A stretch of DNA of 64,000 nucleotides, taken from NCBI RefSeq assembly GCF_010119935.1, contig NZ_CP048209.1, forward strand, positions 2,545,001 to 2,609,000, in the 5' to 3' direction. The position numbers and the translations under genes were made by a program. Of the stretch, positions 44,521 to 52,846 are shown one piece after another. The stretch comes from Paenibacillus lycopersici (GTDB lineage: Bacteria > Bacillota > Bacilli > Paenibacillales > Paenibacillaceae). Position 1 is the first letter of the stretch, and each line of letters begins with the position of its first letter. The notes under the pieces were generated by a model. That model was given only the letters and a program-made list of their open reading frames with translations, was not told where the DNA came from and did no database searches.

Positions 44521-44714
44521 AGGCGAATGCTGCATTCCCTGACATCCGTCAATGAACGCAAACCATTCGCCCGAGCCTATGCTTCCGCAGCAGGCGAATG
44601 CTGCATTCCCTGACATCCGTCAATGAACGCAAATCATTCGCCCGAGCCTATGCTTCCGCAGCAGGCGAATGCTGCATTCCCTGACATCCGTCAATGAACG
44701 CAAACCATTCGCCC
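44521..44714 (+). repeat. tandem 71-bp repeat array with inverted repeats (family C)
   Basis: Units start at 44521, 44592 and 44663 (period 71 bp; the third is partial). Each holds GGCGAATG paired with CATTCGCC and an inner TGACATCCGTCA hairpin; linkers read GAGCCTATGCTTCCGCAG. The linker resembles the family A tail CGCCTATGCATCC. The array lies between lpdV and the bkdAA promoter. Confidence 0.9.
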
Positions 44715-44754
44715 TTAACATTTCCTTTTCCGCCGAACTCGGTTATAATGGGTA

Positions 44755-44783
44755 TAGTCAAGTCTTAGTACCTGGTTATAATA
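44755..44783 (+). promoter_or_regulatory. promoter of bkdAA-bkdAB-bkdB
   Basis: TAGTCA (44755-44760), 17-bp spacer, TATAAT (44778-44783). A second perfect TATAAT lies at 44744-44749. They give the E1-E2 genes their own start after the repeat array. Confidence 0.6.
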
Positions 44784-44807
44784 GTAGCTAAAAGGAGGGC
44801 AATCCTC

Positions 44808-45842
44808 ATGTCACAATCCGATTCCGCCGTTCAACAACCGAAGCATGCTGCTCTTGGACTCACGGATGCGCAAGCGCTTGAAATGTATAAGCTCATGGTG
44901 ACCGCGCGCCGGTATGACGAACGTTGTCTGCTGCTTCAGCGCGCGGGTAAAATTAAATTTCACGTTTCCGGCATCGGGCAGGAAGCCGCGCAGGTCGGCT
45001 CGGCTTTCGCGATGGACCGCGAGCAAGATTACTATTGTCCCTACTATCGCGATTACGCATTCGTTCTCTCCGTCGGCATGACGCTGCGCGAACTGATGCT
45101 CAGCCTGTTCTCGAAAGCGGACGACCCGAACAGCGGCGGCCGTCAAATGCCGGGTCACTTCGGCTCCAAGCGGCTTCGCATCGTGACGGGCTCCAGTCCC
45201 GTGACGACGCAGGTGCCGCATGCCGCGGGCATCGCGCTCGCCGCGAAGATGAAGAAGAAAGACTTCGTCACGTATGTGTCGTTCGGCGACGGTTCCAGCA
45301 ATCAGGGCGACTTCCACGAAGGCGCGAATATGGCTGGCGTGCATAAGCTGCCGGTTATTTTCGTGTGCGAGAACAACCAATACGCGATCTCCGTGCCGCT
45401 GCACAAGCAGGTGGGCGGGCGTATCGCCGATCGCGCGATCGGTTACGGCTTCCCGGGCGTCGCCGTCGACGGCAACGATGTCCTGGAAGTGTACCGCGTC
45501 ATGAAGGAAGCGCGCGCGCGCGCTGCGCGCGGCGATGGGCCGACGCTGGTCGAAACCGTCATGTACCGCTTGTCGCCGCATTCCACGTCCGATGAGGATC
45601 TAGCGTACCGGACGAAGGAGGAGGTCGAAGCGAACCGCGGCAAGGACGGCATTCCGAAGTTCAAGCAGTACTTGATCGACTGCGGCATTTGGGACGAGGA
45701 ACGCGAGGCGGCGATGATGAAGGACATCAAGGCGGAGCTGGACGACGCGACGAGCTTCGGCGAGAAAGCGTCGTTCCCGGAACCGGAAGACATTCTGTAT
45801 CATGTGTACGCCGGCGACGACGAAGGCAGAGGAGGGCGATAA
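44808..45842 (+). CDS. bkdAA: branched-chain 2-oxoacid dehydrogenase E1 alpha subunit
   Basis: 344 residues. With E1 beta it decarboxylates keto acids from Val, Leu and Ile with thiamine diphosphate. The ThDP motif is FGDGSSNQGDFHEGANMAG through CENNQYAIS; the phospho-loop-like region YRLSPHSTSDED is conserved. In this group the products prime branched-chain fatty acid synthesis. AAAGGAGG precedes the ATG. bkdAB begins 1 bp after the stop. Confidence 0.95.
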   Translation: MSQSDSAVQQPKHAALGLTDAQALEMYKLMVTARRYDERCLLLQRAGKIKFHVSGIGQEAAQVGSAFAMDREQDYYCPYYRDYAFVLSVGMTLRELMLSLFSKADDPNSGGRQMPGHFGSKRLRIVTGSSPVTTQVPHAAGIALAAKMKKKDFVTYVSFGDGSSNQGDFHEGANMAGVHKLPVIFVCENNQYAISVPLHKQVGGRIADRAIGYGFPGVAVDGNDVLEVYRVMKEARARAARGDGPTLVETVMYRLSPHSTSDEDLAYRTKEEVEANRGKDGIPKFKQYLIDCGIWDEEREAAMMKDIKAELDDATSFGEKASFPEPEDILYHVYAGDDEGRGGR

Positions 45843-45843
45843 T

Positions 45844-46827
45844 ATGCCGAAAATGGACTATATCGACGCGATCCGTCTGGCCATGAAAGAAGAAATGGAA
45901 CGCGACGAGGACGTCTTCGTGCTCGGCGAGGACGTCGGCTACAAAGGCGGCGTCTTCACGACGACGAAAGGACTGCTGGAACGGTTCGGCGAAGCGCGCG
46001 TGCTCGATACGCCGCTGTCGGAGTCCGCGATCGTCGGTGCCGCGATCGGCGCGGCCATGTACGGCATGAAGCCGATCGCCGAAATGCAGTATTCCGATTT
46101 CATGTTCCCGGCCACGAACCAAATCATCAGCGAAGCGGCCAAGATCCGTTACCGCTCCAATAACGACTGGGAATGCCCGCTCGTCATCCGCGCGCCTATC
46201 GGCGGCGGCATCTTCGGCGGCTTGTACCATTCGCAATGTCCGGAATCCGTATTCTTCGGGACGCCGGGCTTGAAGATCGTGGCGCCATATACGCCGTACG
46301 ACGCCAAGGGCCTGTTGAAGGCGGCCGTTCGCGACCCGGATCCCGTCATCTATTTCGAGAACAAGAAATGCTACAAGCTCGTGAACGGAGACGTGCCGGA
46401 AGGCGATTATATCGTGCCGATCGGCAAGTCGAACGTGCTGCGCGAAGGCGACGACATTACGGTTATCAGTTACAGCCTGCCGCTCCATTTCATTATGGAA
46501 GCCGCCGCCGAGCTCGAAGCGGAAGGCATCACGGCGCATGTGCTCGATTTGCGCTCGCTGCAGCCGCTGGACAAGGACGGCGTGCTGGAGGCGGCCCGTC
46601 GCACCGGCAAAGTGCTCATCGTGCATGAGGACAACAAGTTCGGCGGCATCGGCGCCGAGGTGTCCGCGATCATCGCGGAAGAAATGCTCTACGAGCTCGA
46701 CGCGCCGATTATGCGGCTCTGCGGTCCGGACGTGCCGGCGATGCCGATCAACCCGCCGGGCGAGAAGTTTTTCATGCTGAACAAGGACAAAGTGAAAGAA
46801 GCTATGAAGCGTCTGGCGGTATTCTGA
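45844..46827 (+). CDS. bkdAB: branched-chain 2-oxoacid dehydrogenase E1 beta subunit
   Basis: 327 residues of the transketolase-like beta subunit (MDYIDAIRLAMKEEM, VFVLGEDVGYKGGVF, RYRSNNDWECPLVIRAP). The C-terminal domain has VHEDNKFGGIGAEVSAIIAEE. ATG 45844 has AGAGGAGGG upstream and lies directly after bkdAA, so the two are coupled. Confidence 0.95.
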   Translation: MPKMDYIDAIRLAMKEEMERDEDVFVLGEDVGYKGGVFTTTKGLLERFGEARVLDTPLSESAIVGAAIGAAMYGMKPIAEMQYSDFMFPATNQIISEAAKIRYRSNNDWECPLVIRAPIGGGIFGGLYHSQCPESVFFGTPGLKIVAPYTPYDAKGLLKAAVRDPDPVIYFENKKCYKLVNGDVPEGDYIVPIGKSNVLREGDDITVISYSLPLHFIMEAAAELEAEGITAHVLDLRSLQPLDKDGVLEAARRTGKVLIVHEDNKFGGIGAEVSAIIAEEMLYELDAPIMRLCGPDVPAMPINPPGEKFFMLNKDKVKEAMKRLAVF

Positions 46828-46979
46828 ACGGTGCCCGTCCTCGCGTTGTAGCGGGCAGCATAATGTTGAGTGCATGCTTTCGAAGCGGCTTTGCTGAGCG
46901 TGCCGGAGGTTCCGGCCGCGCGGTGTACTCGCAAAACTTAATGTATGCTTTCGAAGCAAAACTTTTAGGAGTGGTCGGA

Positions 46980-48368
46980 ATGAAAAAAATGACGGAAATC
47001 GTCATGCCGCAGCTTGCCGAATCGCTTGTTTCCGCGACCATCGACAAATGGCTGAAGCAGCCCGGCGACACCATCGAGATGTACGAGCCGATCTGCGAAA
47101 TATTGACGGATAAAGTAAATGCGGAGCTTCCCTCGACGATTCAAGGCACGCTGAGCAAAATCTTGGTCGGCGCCGGCGAGACGGTTCCGGTCGGCACGCC
47201 GGTCTGCCTGATCGAAGTCGACGAGGAAGGCGGGGAGGCGGCGGCGTCTGCGCCTTCGGCAAGCGGAACGGCCGCAGCTGCCTCCGCCGCGGCGTCAACC
47301 GTAAGCGGCAGCGATCGCGCGGCCGTGCGCGCTCAAGCGGAAGCGGCCCAGGCCGGCGGCGACGACAGCATGCGCCATCGCTTCTCGCCGGCCGTGCAGC
47401 AGCTTGCCGTGCAGCATAACGTCAACTTGACGTACGTGGCCGGCACGGGGCTCGGCGGCCGGATCACGCGCAAGGACGTGCTGGCGTATATCGAAGCGCA
47501 GCGCAGCGCCAAGCCGGCATCGGCCGGAGCGTCCGGCACGGCCTATCCGTCCGCGACGAGCATGCCGAGCTTGAACTCGAAGGAGCCAGTCCGCTCCACC
47601 GGCTTGCATCTCTCGGAAACGCCGCGAATTCCGCAGGTCGAGATCGAAGGGCAGCAGCTGCCTGGCCGCAGCAGCGAATATTTCATCGACGTAACCCCTG
47701 TCCGCAACGCCATTGCGCGGAATATGCGGCAGAGCGTGACGGAAATTCCGCATGCATGGATGATGATGGAAGTAGACGTGACGAACCTTGTCACGCTTCG
47801 TAACAAACTGAAGGAAGAATTCATGAAGCGCGAAGGGGTCAATCTGACGTATATGGCGTTCTGGGTGAAGGCCGTCGTCAATGCGATCAAGGACTTCCCG
47901 ATCATGAACTCCGTCTGGGCCGTCGACAAAATCATCGTCAAGCGGGATATTCATATCGGTCTGGCCGTCGGCACGGAGGATGCGGTGAAGGTGCCGGTCA
48001 TCAAGAACGCGGACCAGAAGAACATCGCCGGCCTCGCCCGCGAGATCGAGGATCTTGCCCGCAAGACGCGGGAAGGCAAGCTGACGCTGGCGGATATGGA
48101 AGGCGGCACGTTCACGGTCAACAACACGGGATCGTTCGGATCCATTCTGTCTTATCCGATCATTAACTATCCGCAGGCGGCGATCGTGACGTTCGAATCC
48201 ATCGTCAAGCGTCCTGTCGTCATTAACGACATGATCGCGGTTCGCAGCATGGCGAATCTCTGCTTGTCGCTGGACCACCGGATTTTGGACGGCGTCATTT
48301 GCGGCCGGTTCCTGCAGCGGGTCAAAGAAAATTTGGAAGGCTTCACGCTCGACACGAAGCTGTATTGA
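46980..48368 (+). CDS. bkdB: dihydrolipoamide acyltransferase E2 of the branched-chain complex
   Basis: 462 residues. The lipoyl domain (about 4-80) has the lipoyl Lys45 in EILTDKVNAEL. An Ala/Ser-rich linker (about 85-118) precedes the peripheral subunit-binding domain (RHRFSPAVQQLAVQHNV to RITRKDVLAYIE), a second linker, and the catalytic domain ending SLDHRILDGVICG with the HxxxDG active site. ATG 46980 has TTTAGGAGTG upstream. A gap of 152 bp follows bkdAB with no supported gene. Confidence 0.95.
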   Translation: MKKMTEIVMPQLAESLVSATIDKWLKQPGDTIEMYEPICEILTDKVNAELPSTIQGTLSKILVGAGETVPVGTPVCLIEVDEEGGEAAASAPSASGTAAAASAAASTVSGSDRAAVRAQAEAAQAGGDDSMRHRFSPAVQQLAVQHNVNLTYVAGTGLGGRITRKDVLAYIEAQRSAKPASAGASGTAYPSATSMPSLNSKEPVRSTGLHLSETPRIPQVEIEGQQLPGRSSEYFIDVTPVRNAIARNMRQSVTEIPHAWMMMEVDVTNLVTLRNKLKEEFMKREGVNLTYMAFWVKAVVNAIKDFPIMNSVWAVDKIIVKRDIHIGLAVGTEDAVKVPVIKNADQKNIAGLAREIEDLARKTREGKLTLADMEGGTFTVNNTGSFGSILSYPIINYPQAAIVTFESIVKRPVVINDMIAVRSMANLCLSLDHRILDGVICGRFLQRVKENLEGFTLDTKLY

Positions 48369-48385
48369 AACGAGGCGAACAAGCG

Positions 48386-49081
48386 ATGACAACGAACGTG
48401 AAAGCGATCGATGTGCGGTATACGCCGATGATGGGCTATGCCGAAGCTTGGGAGTTGCAGAAAGCATGCGTGAAAGAGATCGACAAGGAGGAGCGGCGCG
48501 AGTCGCTGCTCCTTCTTCAGCATCCGCCGACCTACACGGTCGGTTCGCAGAAGCATCCCGAGCATTTGCTGTATTCCGAGGAAGAACTGGCGGAGCGGGG
48601 AATCGGCCTCTTCCAGATCGACCGCGGCGGCGATATTACCTATCACGGGCCGGGACAGCTCGTCGGGTATCCGCTGCTTTATCTGGATGGCGTGAACCTG
48701 GATTTGCACCGGTATTTGCGGGATTTGGAGCAGGTCATCATCAATTGGCTGGCCGGTTACGGCATCGAAGGGGGACGCAAGCCCGAATATACGGGCGTCT
48801 GGATCGGCGACGAGAAGATCGCCGCGATCGGCGTCAAATTCAACAAGGCGAGGACGCGCCGGGGATTCATCACGAGCCACGGCTTCGCGCTGAATATTAA
48901 AGCCGGCATCGCGCAGGACGGATTCCGGGGCATCGTTCCGTGCGGCATTCAGGAATACGCGGTGACGTCTTTCGCGGACGTAACCGGCATACATCTAACG
49001 ATAGAACAAGCCGCCGCCGAGCTGCTGCCGTTCTTCTGCGAACAGTTCGGCTGCGAGATTGCGCTGTCGGAAGGCTTATAG
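48386..49081 (+). CDS. lipB: lipoyl(octanoyl) transferase LipB
   Basis: 231 residues. It moves octanoyl from acyl-carrier protein to lipoyl-domain lysines, such as Lys45 of BkdB encoded upstream. The signature IDRGGDITYHGPGQLVGYPL (residues 78-97), Lys151 (AAIGVK) and acyl-thioester Cys186 (IVPCGIQEY) are present. This is the LipB type of Proteobacteria rather than the LipM/LipL relay known in B. subtilis. It lies 17 bp after bkdB and is probably cotranscribed with its substrate protein. Confidence 0.93.
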   Translation: MTTNVKAIDVRYTPMMGYAEAWELQKACVKEIDKEERRESLLLLQHPPTYTVGSQKHPEHLLYSEEELAERGIGLFQIDRGGDITYHGPGQLVGYPLLYLDGVNLDLHRYLRDLEQVIINWLAGYGIEGGRKPEYTGVWIGDEKIAAIGVKFNKARTRRGFITSHGFALNIKAGIAQDGFRGIVPCGIQEYAVTSFADVTGIHLTIEQAAAELLPFFCEQFGCEIALSEGL

Positions 49082-49101
49082 GGATTTTCGCGGAAAATGA
49101 A

Positions 49102-49200
49102 CTATTCGAACATCCAGCCGATTCCGATCAGCAGCGTGGATAGCAGCATGGCGGCAATCAATACCCAAATAAAAGCTTTCATGAATGCATTGCGACGCAT
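49102..49200 (-). CDS. prli42: Prli42-like stressosome-associated small membrane protein
   Basis: 32 residues: a short basic start (MRRNAFMKAF), then one hydrophobic helix (IWVLIAAMLLSTLLIGIGW). Size, basic start and the LAAMLLSTLL-like core match Prli42, a miniprotein that links the stressosome to the membrane in Listeria and is conserved in Firmicutes. AAAGGAG lies 9 bases before ATG 49200. The open frame continues upstream to 49446 but that part is a shadow of the peptidase gene. It converges on lipB. Confidence 0.8.
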   Translation of the reverse strand: MRRNAFMKAFIWVLIAAMLLSTLLIGIGWMFE

Positions 49201-49276
49201 GGCAGGAAGCTCCTTTCGTACAAAATAAGATAAGGCTTGTACTATTGTAACGAAATTAGAGGACGGAGGAAAGCCG

Positions 49277-50410
49277 ATGATCGACCGGAACCGACTGATT
49301 GAAGAATTCATGGAGCTTGTCCGCATCGACAGCGAAACGAAGCACGAACGGAATATTTGCGATGCGTTGACGAAGAAATTTACCGACCTCGGTTTATCGG
49401 TGGAGGAGGACGGGGCCGCGGCCGTTACGGGCCACGGCGCCGGCAATTTGATCGTGAAGCTGGGCGCGAGCGGCGCGGAGCAAGCGCCGACGATCTACTT
49501 CACCTCGCATATGGACACCGTGACGCCGGGCAAGGGCATTCAGCCGCGGCTCGACGACGACGGCTATATCCGCAGCGACGGCACGACGATTCTCGGCAGC
49601 GACGACAAGGCGGGACTCGCGGCGATGTTCGAGGCGATCCGCGTGCTGAAGGAGAATCGAATCCCGCACGGAGCCGTTCAATTCATCATTACCGTGGGCG
49701 AAGAGAGCGGCCTCGTCGGCGCGCAGGCGCTGGATCGAGCGAAGCTGGAAGCGCAGTACGGCTTCGCGCTCGATTCCAACGGCGAAATCGGCGCGATCGC
49801 GGTGGCGGCGCCGGCGCAGGCGAAGATCACGATCAAGATTTACGGCAAATCGGCGCATGCCGGCGTCAACCCGGAAGACGGCATCAGCGCCATCCAGGTA
49901 GCGAGCAAGGCAGTATCGAGAATGCCGCTCGGCCGCATCGACCACGAGACGACGGCCAATATCGGCCGATTCGAAGGCGGCGGCGCGACGAACATCGTCT
50001 GCGATTACGTCAAGCTTGATTCGGAAGCGCGGAGCATCGTGAACGAGAAGCTGGATAAGCAGGTAGCGGCAATGCGCGAGGCGGTGGCGTCCGTGTCGAA
50101 AGATTTCGGCGCGAAAGCGGAGTTCGACAGCCGGCTGGCCTATCCGGCATTCATGCACGAGGACGGAACGCCGGTCGTCGAGCTGGCGAAGGAAGCGATC
50201 CGGAAGATCGGCGCGACGCCGCGCACGTTCCATTCCGGCGGCGGAAGCGACGCGAATATATTCAACGGCTTCGGCGTGCCGACCGTCAACCTGGCCGTCG
50301 GCTACGAGCACATCCATACGACGAACGAGCAGATCAAAGCGTCGGATTTGGTCAAGGTGGCGGAACTCGTCGTGGCGCTCATCGCCATATCGGCGGAGAA
50401 GCAAGCGTAG
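49277..50410 (+). CDS. yqjE: M20 family peptidase (PepT-like, YqjE)
   Basis: 377 residues of the M20/PepT metallopeptidase group. Metal and catalytic motifs: YFTSHMDTVTPG (His, Asp), GSDDKAGLAAM (Asp), TVGEESGLVGA (catalytic Glu and ligand Glu), FALDSNGE (Asp) and the late YEHIHTTNE (His). A dimerisation domain (about residues 180-290) lies between. It probably cleaves tripeptides in the cytoplasm. GGAGGA precedes ATG 49277. yqjE is also near bkd in B. subtilis. Confidence 0.93.
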   Translation: MIDRNRLIEEFMELVRIDSETKHERNICDALTKKFTDLGLSVEEDGAAAVTGHGAGNLIVKLGASGAEQAPTIYFTSHMDTVTPGKGIQPRLDDDGYIRSDGTTILGSDDKAGLAAMFEAIRVLKENRIPHGAVQFIITVGEESGLVGAQALDRAKLEAQYGFALDSNGEIGAIAVAAPAQAKITIKIYGKSAHAGVNPEDGISAIQVASKAVSRMPLGRIDHETTANIGRFEGGGATNIVCDYVKLDSEARSIVNEKLDKQVAAMREAVASVSKDFGAKAEFDSRLAYPAFMHEDGTPVVELAKEAIRKIGATPRTFHSGGGSDANIFNGFGVPTVNLAVGYEHIHTTNEQIKASDLVKVAELVVALIAISAEKQA

Positions 50411-50428
50411 GCAGACGAACGCACGAAC

Positions 50429-50483
50429 AAAAGGGGCGCTCGGGAAGCGGTAGAGTTCTTCTACGCTCGAGCGGCCCCTTTTT
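50429..50483 (+). terminator. terminator after yqjE, possibly bidirectional
   Basis: AAAAGGGGC-GCTCG pairs with CGAGC-GGCCCCTTTTT around a small inner hairpin. It separates yqjE from the convergent mciZ. Confidence 0.9.
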
Positions 50484-50566
50484 CAATACAGGTAAGCGTG
50501 ATGTAAGCTAACTTGCGAAAGTGGGCATTATAGGGTCGACAACCGGGGCGACGCCTCCATGGGGTG

Positions 50567-50728
50567 TCAGGATTGAGGACGGGAGCCTTGCAAATACTCG
50601 TTCAGCGTCCGAGCGGGAACGGCCGCAGCGGATTTCAGGCCGGTTTTGCTGAGCAGCTTCAGCTGATGCCGGATTTCCCAAGCTTTCCCTACAAGCGTCA
50701 AACGGCCGTGCTCGATATATTGTTTCAT
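50567..50728 (-). CDS. mciZ: MciZ-like inhibitor of FtsZ
   Basis: 53 residues, on the minus strand next to nudF. The core TLVGKAWEIRHQLKLL aligns with VLVGKAWEIRAKLK of the 40-residue B. subtilis MciZ, a mother-cell peptide that caps FtsZ filaments during sporulation. B. subtilis mciZ lies beside nudF too. The C-terminal part (KSAAAVPARTLNEYLQGSRPQS) is longer than in B. subtilis. AAAGGGG lies about 9 bases before ATG 50728. B. subtilis mciZ uses sigma-E; here only a weak CATAACCT-like -10 is seen upstream. Confidence 0.85.
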   Translation of the reverse strand: MKQYIEHGRLTLVGKAWEIRHQLKLLSKTGLKSAAAVPARTLNEYLQGSRPQS

Positions 50729-50831
50729 CGTTCCGCACCCCTTTAATAGCTGTTTGTTAGATCCTATGATGTCCTTGGACAGGTTATGCTATCATTCATA
50801 TCGATACCGATGACGAGGGAGAGAGCCGCAT

Positions 50832-51389
50832 ATGCTGGAAAAGAACGAACGATACCAAGAAGTAACCGTGAAGACCGAACCGGTTTTCCAAGGAAAAATC
50901 ATTTCGCTGCAGGTCGATACGATCCAGCTGCCGAACGGCGGAACGGCGACGCGCGAGATCGTCCGGCATCCCGGCGCGGCCGCGGTGCTGGCGCTGATCG
51001 ACGGGAAAATGCTCGTCGTGGAGCAATACCGGAAGCCGATGGAGAAGTTCCAAATCGAGATTCCGGCCGGAAAGCTGGACGCCGGCGAAGATCCGATGGT
51101 CGCCGCGGCGCGCGAGCTGGAGGAAGAGACGGGCTACCGGGCGGGCAAGCTGCGCCCGCTGAGCGCCTTCTATACGTCGCCGGGCTTCGCCGACGAGAAG
51201 CTGTACCTGTATCTCGCCGAAGAGCTGACGAAGGGCGAAAGCGCGCCTGACGAGGACGAGTTTCTCGCGGTGGATGCCATCACGTTCGAGCAGGCGCAGC
51301 ACTATATCGCGGAAGAGCGGATCAGCGACGCCAAGACGGTGCTGGCGGTGTACGCATGGCAGATTTACCGCCTGACCGGGGAGATCTAG
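50832..51389 (+). CDS. nudF: ADP-ribose pyrophosphatase
   Basis: 185 residues. A Nudix hydrolase that splits ADP-ribose to AMP and ribose 5-phosphate. The Nudix box GKLDAGEDPMVAAARELEEETG (residues 80-101 region) keeps the REXXEE glutamates, and a Pro lies about 15 residues after the box (FYTSPGFADEKLYLY), as in ADP-ribose enzymes. GAGGGAGAG precedes ATG 50832. endoQ starts 1 bp after its stop. Confidence 0.93.
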   Translation: MLEKNERYQEVTVKTEPVFQGKIISLQVDTIQLPNGGTATREIVRHPGAAAVLALIDGKMLVVEQYRKPMEKFQIEIPAGKLDAGEDPMVAAARELEEETGYRAGKLRPLSAFYTSPGFADEKLYLYLAEELTKGESAPDEDEFLAVDAITFEQAQHYIAEERISDAKTVLAVYAWQIYRLTGEI

Positions 51390-51390
51390 G

Positions 51391-52596
51391 ATGGAACGCC
51401 AAGCAGCCGGGCTGAAGCGGGTGTTCGCGGATCTTCACTTGCATATCGGACGAACGGAGCGGGGGGAGCCGGTCAAGATTACCGGCAGCCGCGACCTGAC
51501 GTTCCGGAATATCGCCCACGAGGCGGCGGTGCGCAAAGGAATCAGCCTGCTCGGCGTCATCGACTGCCACTCCCCGGGCGTGCAGCGGGATATCGAGGAG
51601 CTGCTGATGTCGGGCGAAATGGCGGAAGCGGAAGGCGGGGGCATCCGCTACCGGGACACCGTCATCCTGCTGGGCGCGGAAATCGAGGTGCGGGACGCCG
51701 GCTTCGGACTCGCCCATCATCTGGCTTACCTGCCGGATTTCGCGGCGATGCGCGACTTCACGTCGTGGCTGGCCAAGCATATGCGCAACGTGCAGCTCAG
51801 CTCGCAGCGGCTGTACGCGCCGGCGCGCGAGCTGCAGGCGGAAGTGAAGGGCAGGGGCGGGCTGTTCGTGCCCGCGCATATATTCACGCCGCACAAGAGC
51901 TTGTTCGGCAGCTGCTCCGATCGGCTGGCGGACACGCTGGACCCGGACATGGTCGACGCCGTGGAGCTCGGCCTCAGCTCCGACAGCCGGATGGCCGGCT
52001 TCCTGCCGGACCTGGACGATTACGCGTTCGTGACGAATTCCGACGCGCATTCGCTTGCGAAGATCGGCCGGGAATACAACGAGCTGCGGCTCGCGGAGCC
52101 GTCCTTCCGGGAGCTTGCGCTCGCCCTGCAAGGCCGCGAAGGCCGGGGCATCGCGGCCAATTACGGGCTGAACCCCGTGCTGGGCAAGTACCACCGGACG
52201 TATTGCTTGAATTGCGGTTCGCTGGCCGAGGAGCAGGACGGAGTGCGTTGCGCCCAGTGCGGCAGCCCGAAGCAGGTGAGAGGCGTGCTGGACCGCATCA
52301 TGGAGCTTGCGGAGCAAGCCGGCCGAACGGAGCCCTATGTGCCGGATAGCCGCCCGCCTTACGTCTATCAGGTGCCGCTGGAATTCATGCCGGGCGTCGG
52401 CCGGAAGACGCTCGACAAGCTGCTCGCGCGGTTCGGCACGGAAATGGCCATCCTTCACGACGCCCCGGAAGCGGCGATTGCCGAGACGGCCGGCGAAGCC
52501 GCGGCGGCCATGATCGCATCGGCCCGCGTCGGCGCGCTGGCGCTGCAAACCGGCGGAGGCGGCAAGTACGGCAAGGTCGTCAACCGGCCCCGATAG
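51391..52596 (+). CDS. endoQ: endonuclease Q family PHP-domain DNA repair nuclease
   Basis: 401 residues. The N-terminal PHP phosphoesterase domain has FADLHLHIG, IDCHSPGV, GAEIEV, PAHIFTPHKS and NSDAHSLAKIG metal motifs. A four-cysteine zinc finger (CLNCG and CAQCG, about residues 271-291) and a helix-hairpin-helix-like LEFMPGVGRKTLDKLLARFG follow. This is the EndoQ architecture, which cleaves 5' of deaminated bases and abasic sites in archaea and some Bacillales (B. subtilis YqxK). ATG 51391 directly follows nudF, so the pair is translationally coupled. The stop codon lies in a repeated motif. Confidence 0.92.
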   Translation: MERQAAGLKRVFADLHLHIGRTERGEPVKITGSRDLTFRNIAHEAAVRKGISLLGVIDCHSPGVQRDIEELLMSGEMAEAEGGGIRYRDTVILLGAEIEVRDAGFGLAHHLAYLPDFAAMRDFTSWLAKHMRNVQLSSQRLYAPARELQAEVKGRGGLFVPAHIFTPHKSLFGSCSDRLADTLDPDMVDAVELGLSSDSRMAGFLPDLDDYAFVTNSDAHSLAKIGREYNELRLAEPSFRELALALQGREGRGIAANYGLNPVLGKYHRTYCLNCGSLAEEQDGVRCAQCGSPKQVRGVLDRIMELAEQAGRTEPYVPDSRPPYVYQVPLEFMPGVGRKTLDKLLARFGTEMAILHDAPEAAIAETAGEAAAAMIASARVGALALQTGGGGKYGKVVNRPR

Positions 52597-52735
52597 AAGG
52601 CGTTGCGCATTCCGATAGACGGCGTAGCGCGCTTCCGGACAAACGGCAACGCGCGCGCCTGATCGGCGGCATTGCGCATCCCGATAGACGGGCGCTGCGC
52701 GCTTCCGGGGCAGCCTGGCGCCGTTCCGGGGCGGG
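52586..52735 (+). repeat. imperfect 67-bp tandem duplication
   Basis: TTGCGCATYCCGATAGACGG occurs at 52603 and 52670, each followed by GCGCGCTTCCGG. A partial CCGATAGAAGGCG at 52589 overlaps the endoQ stop codon. No gene is supported in this stretch. Confidence 0.7.
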
Positions 52736-52788
52736 TTATCTGAGCGGCCCATCGGAAGCTGCGCGCGGAAGGGTCGCGCGCAGGCTTG

Positions 52789-52818
52789 GACATAACGGAA
52801 TACGCATGGACATACACT
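52789..52818 (+). promoter_or_regulatory. sigma-E promoter of spoIIM
   Basis: GACATAAC (52789-52796), 14-bp spacer, CATACACT (52811-52818). The -10 matches CATACAnT exactly and the spacing equals that of the spoIIIA promoter in this window. Confidence 0.75.
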
Positions 52819-52846
52819 GTACCAACCCGTATTGGAGGAGTGTGCC

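Noticed and set aside
44715..44807. Sigma-54 (-24/-12) promoter before bkdAA as in B. subtilis
   Set aside because: No GG-N10-GC spaced motif; sigma-A type TATAAT boxes are present instead, and no bkdR gene is nearby.
50729..50830. Sigma-E promoter for mciZ
   Set aside because: A CATAACCT motif exists on the minus strand but no -35 at proper spacing, so it is not listed as a feature.
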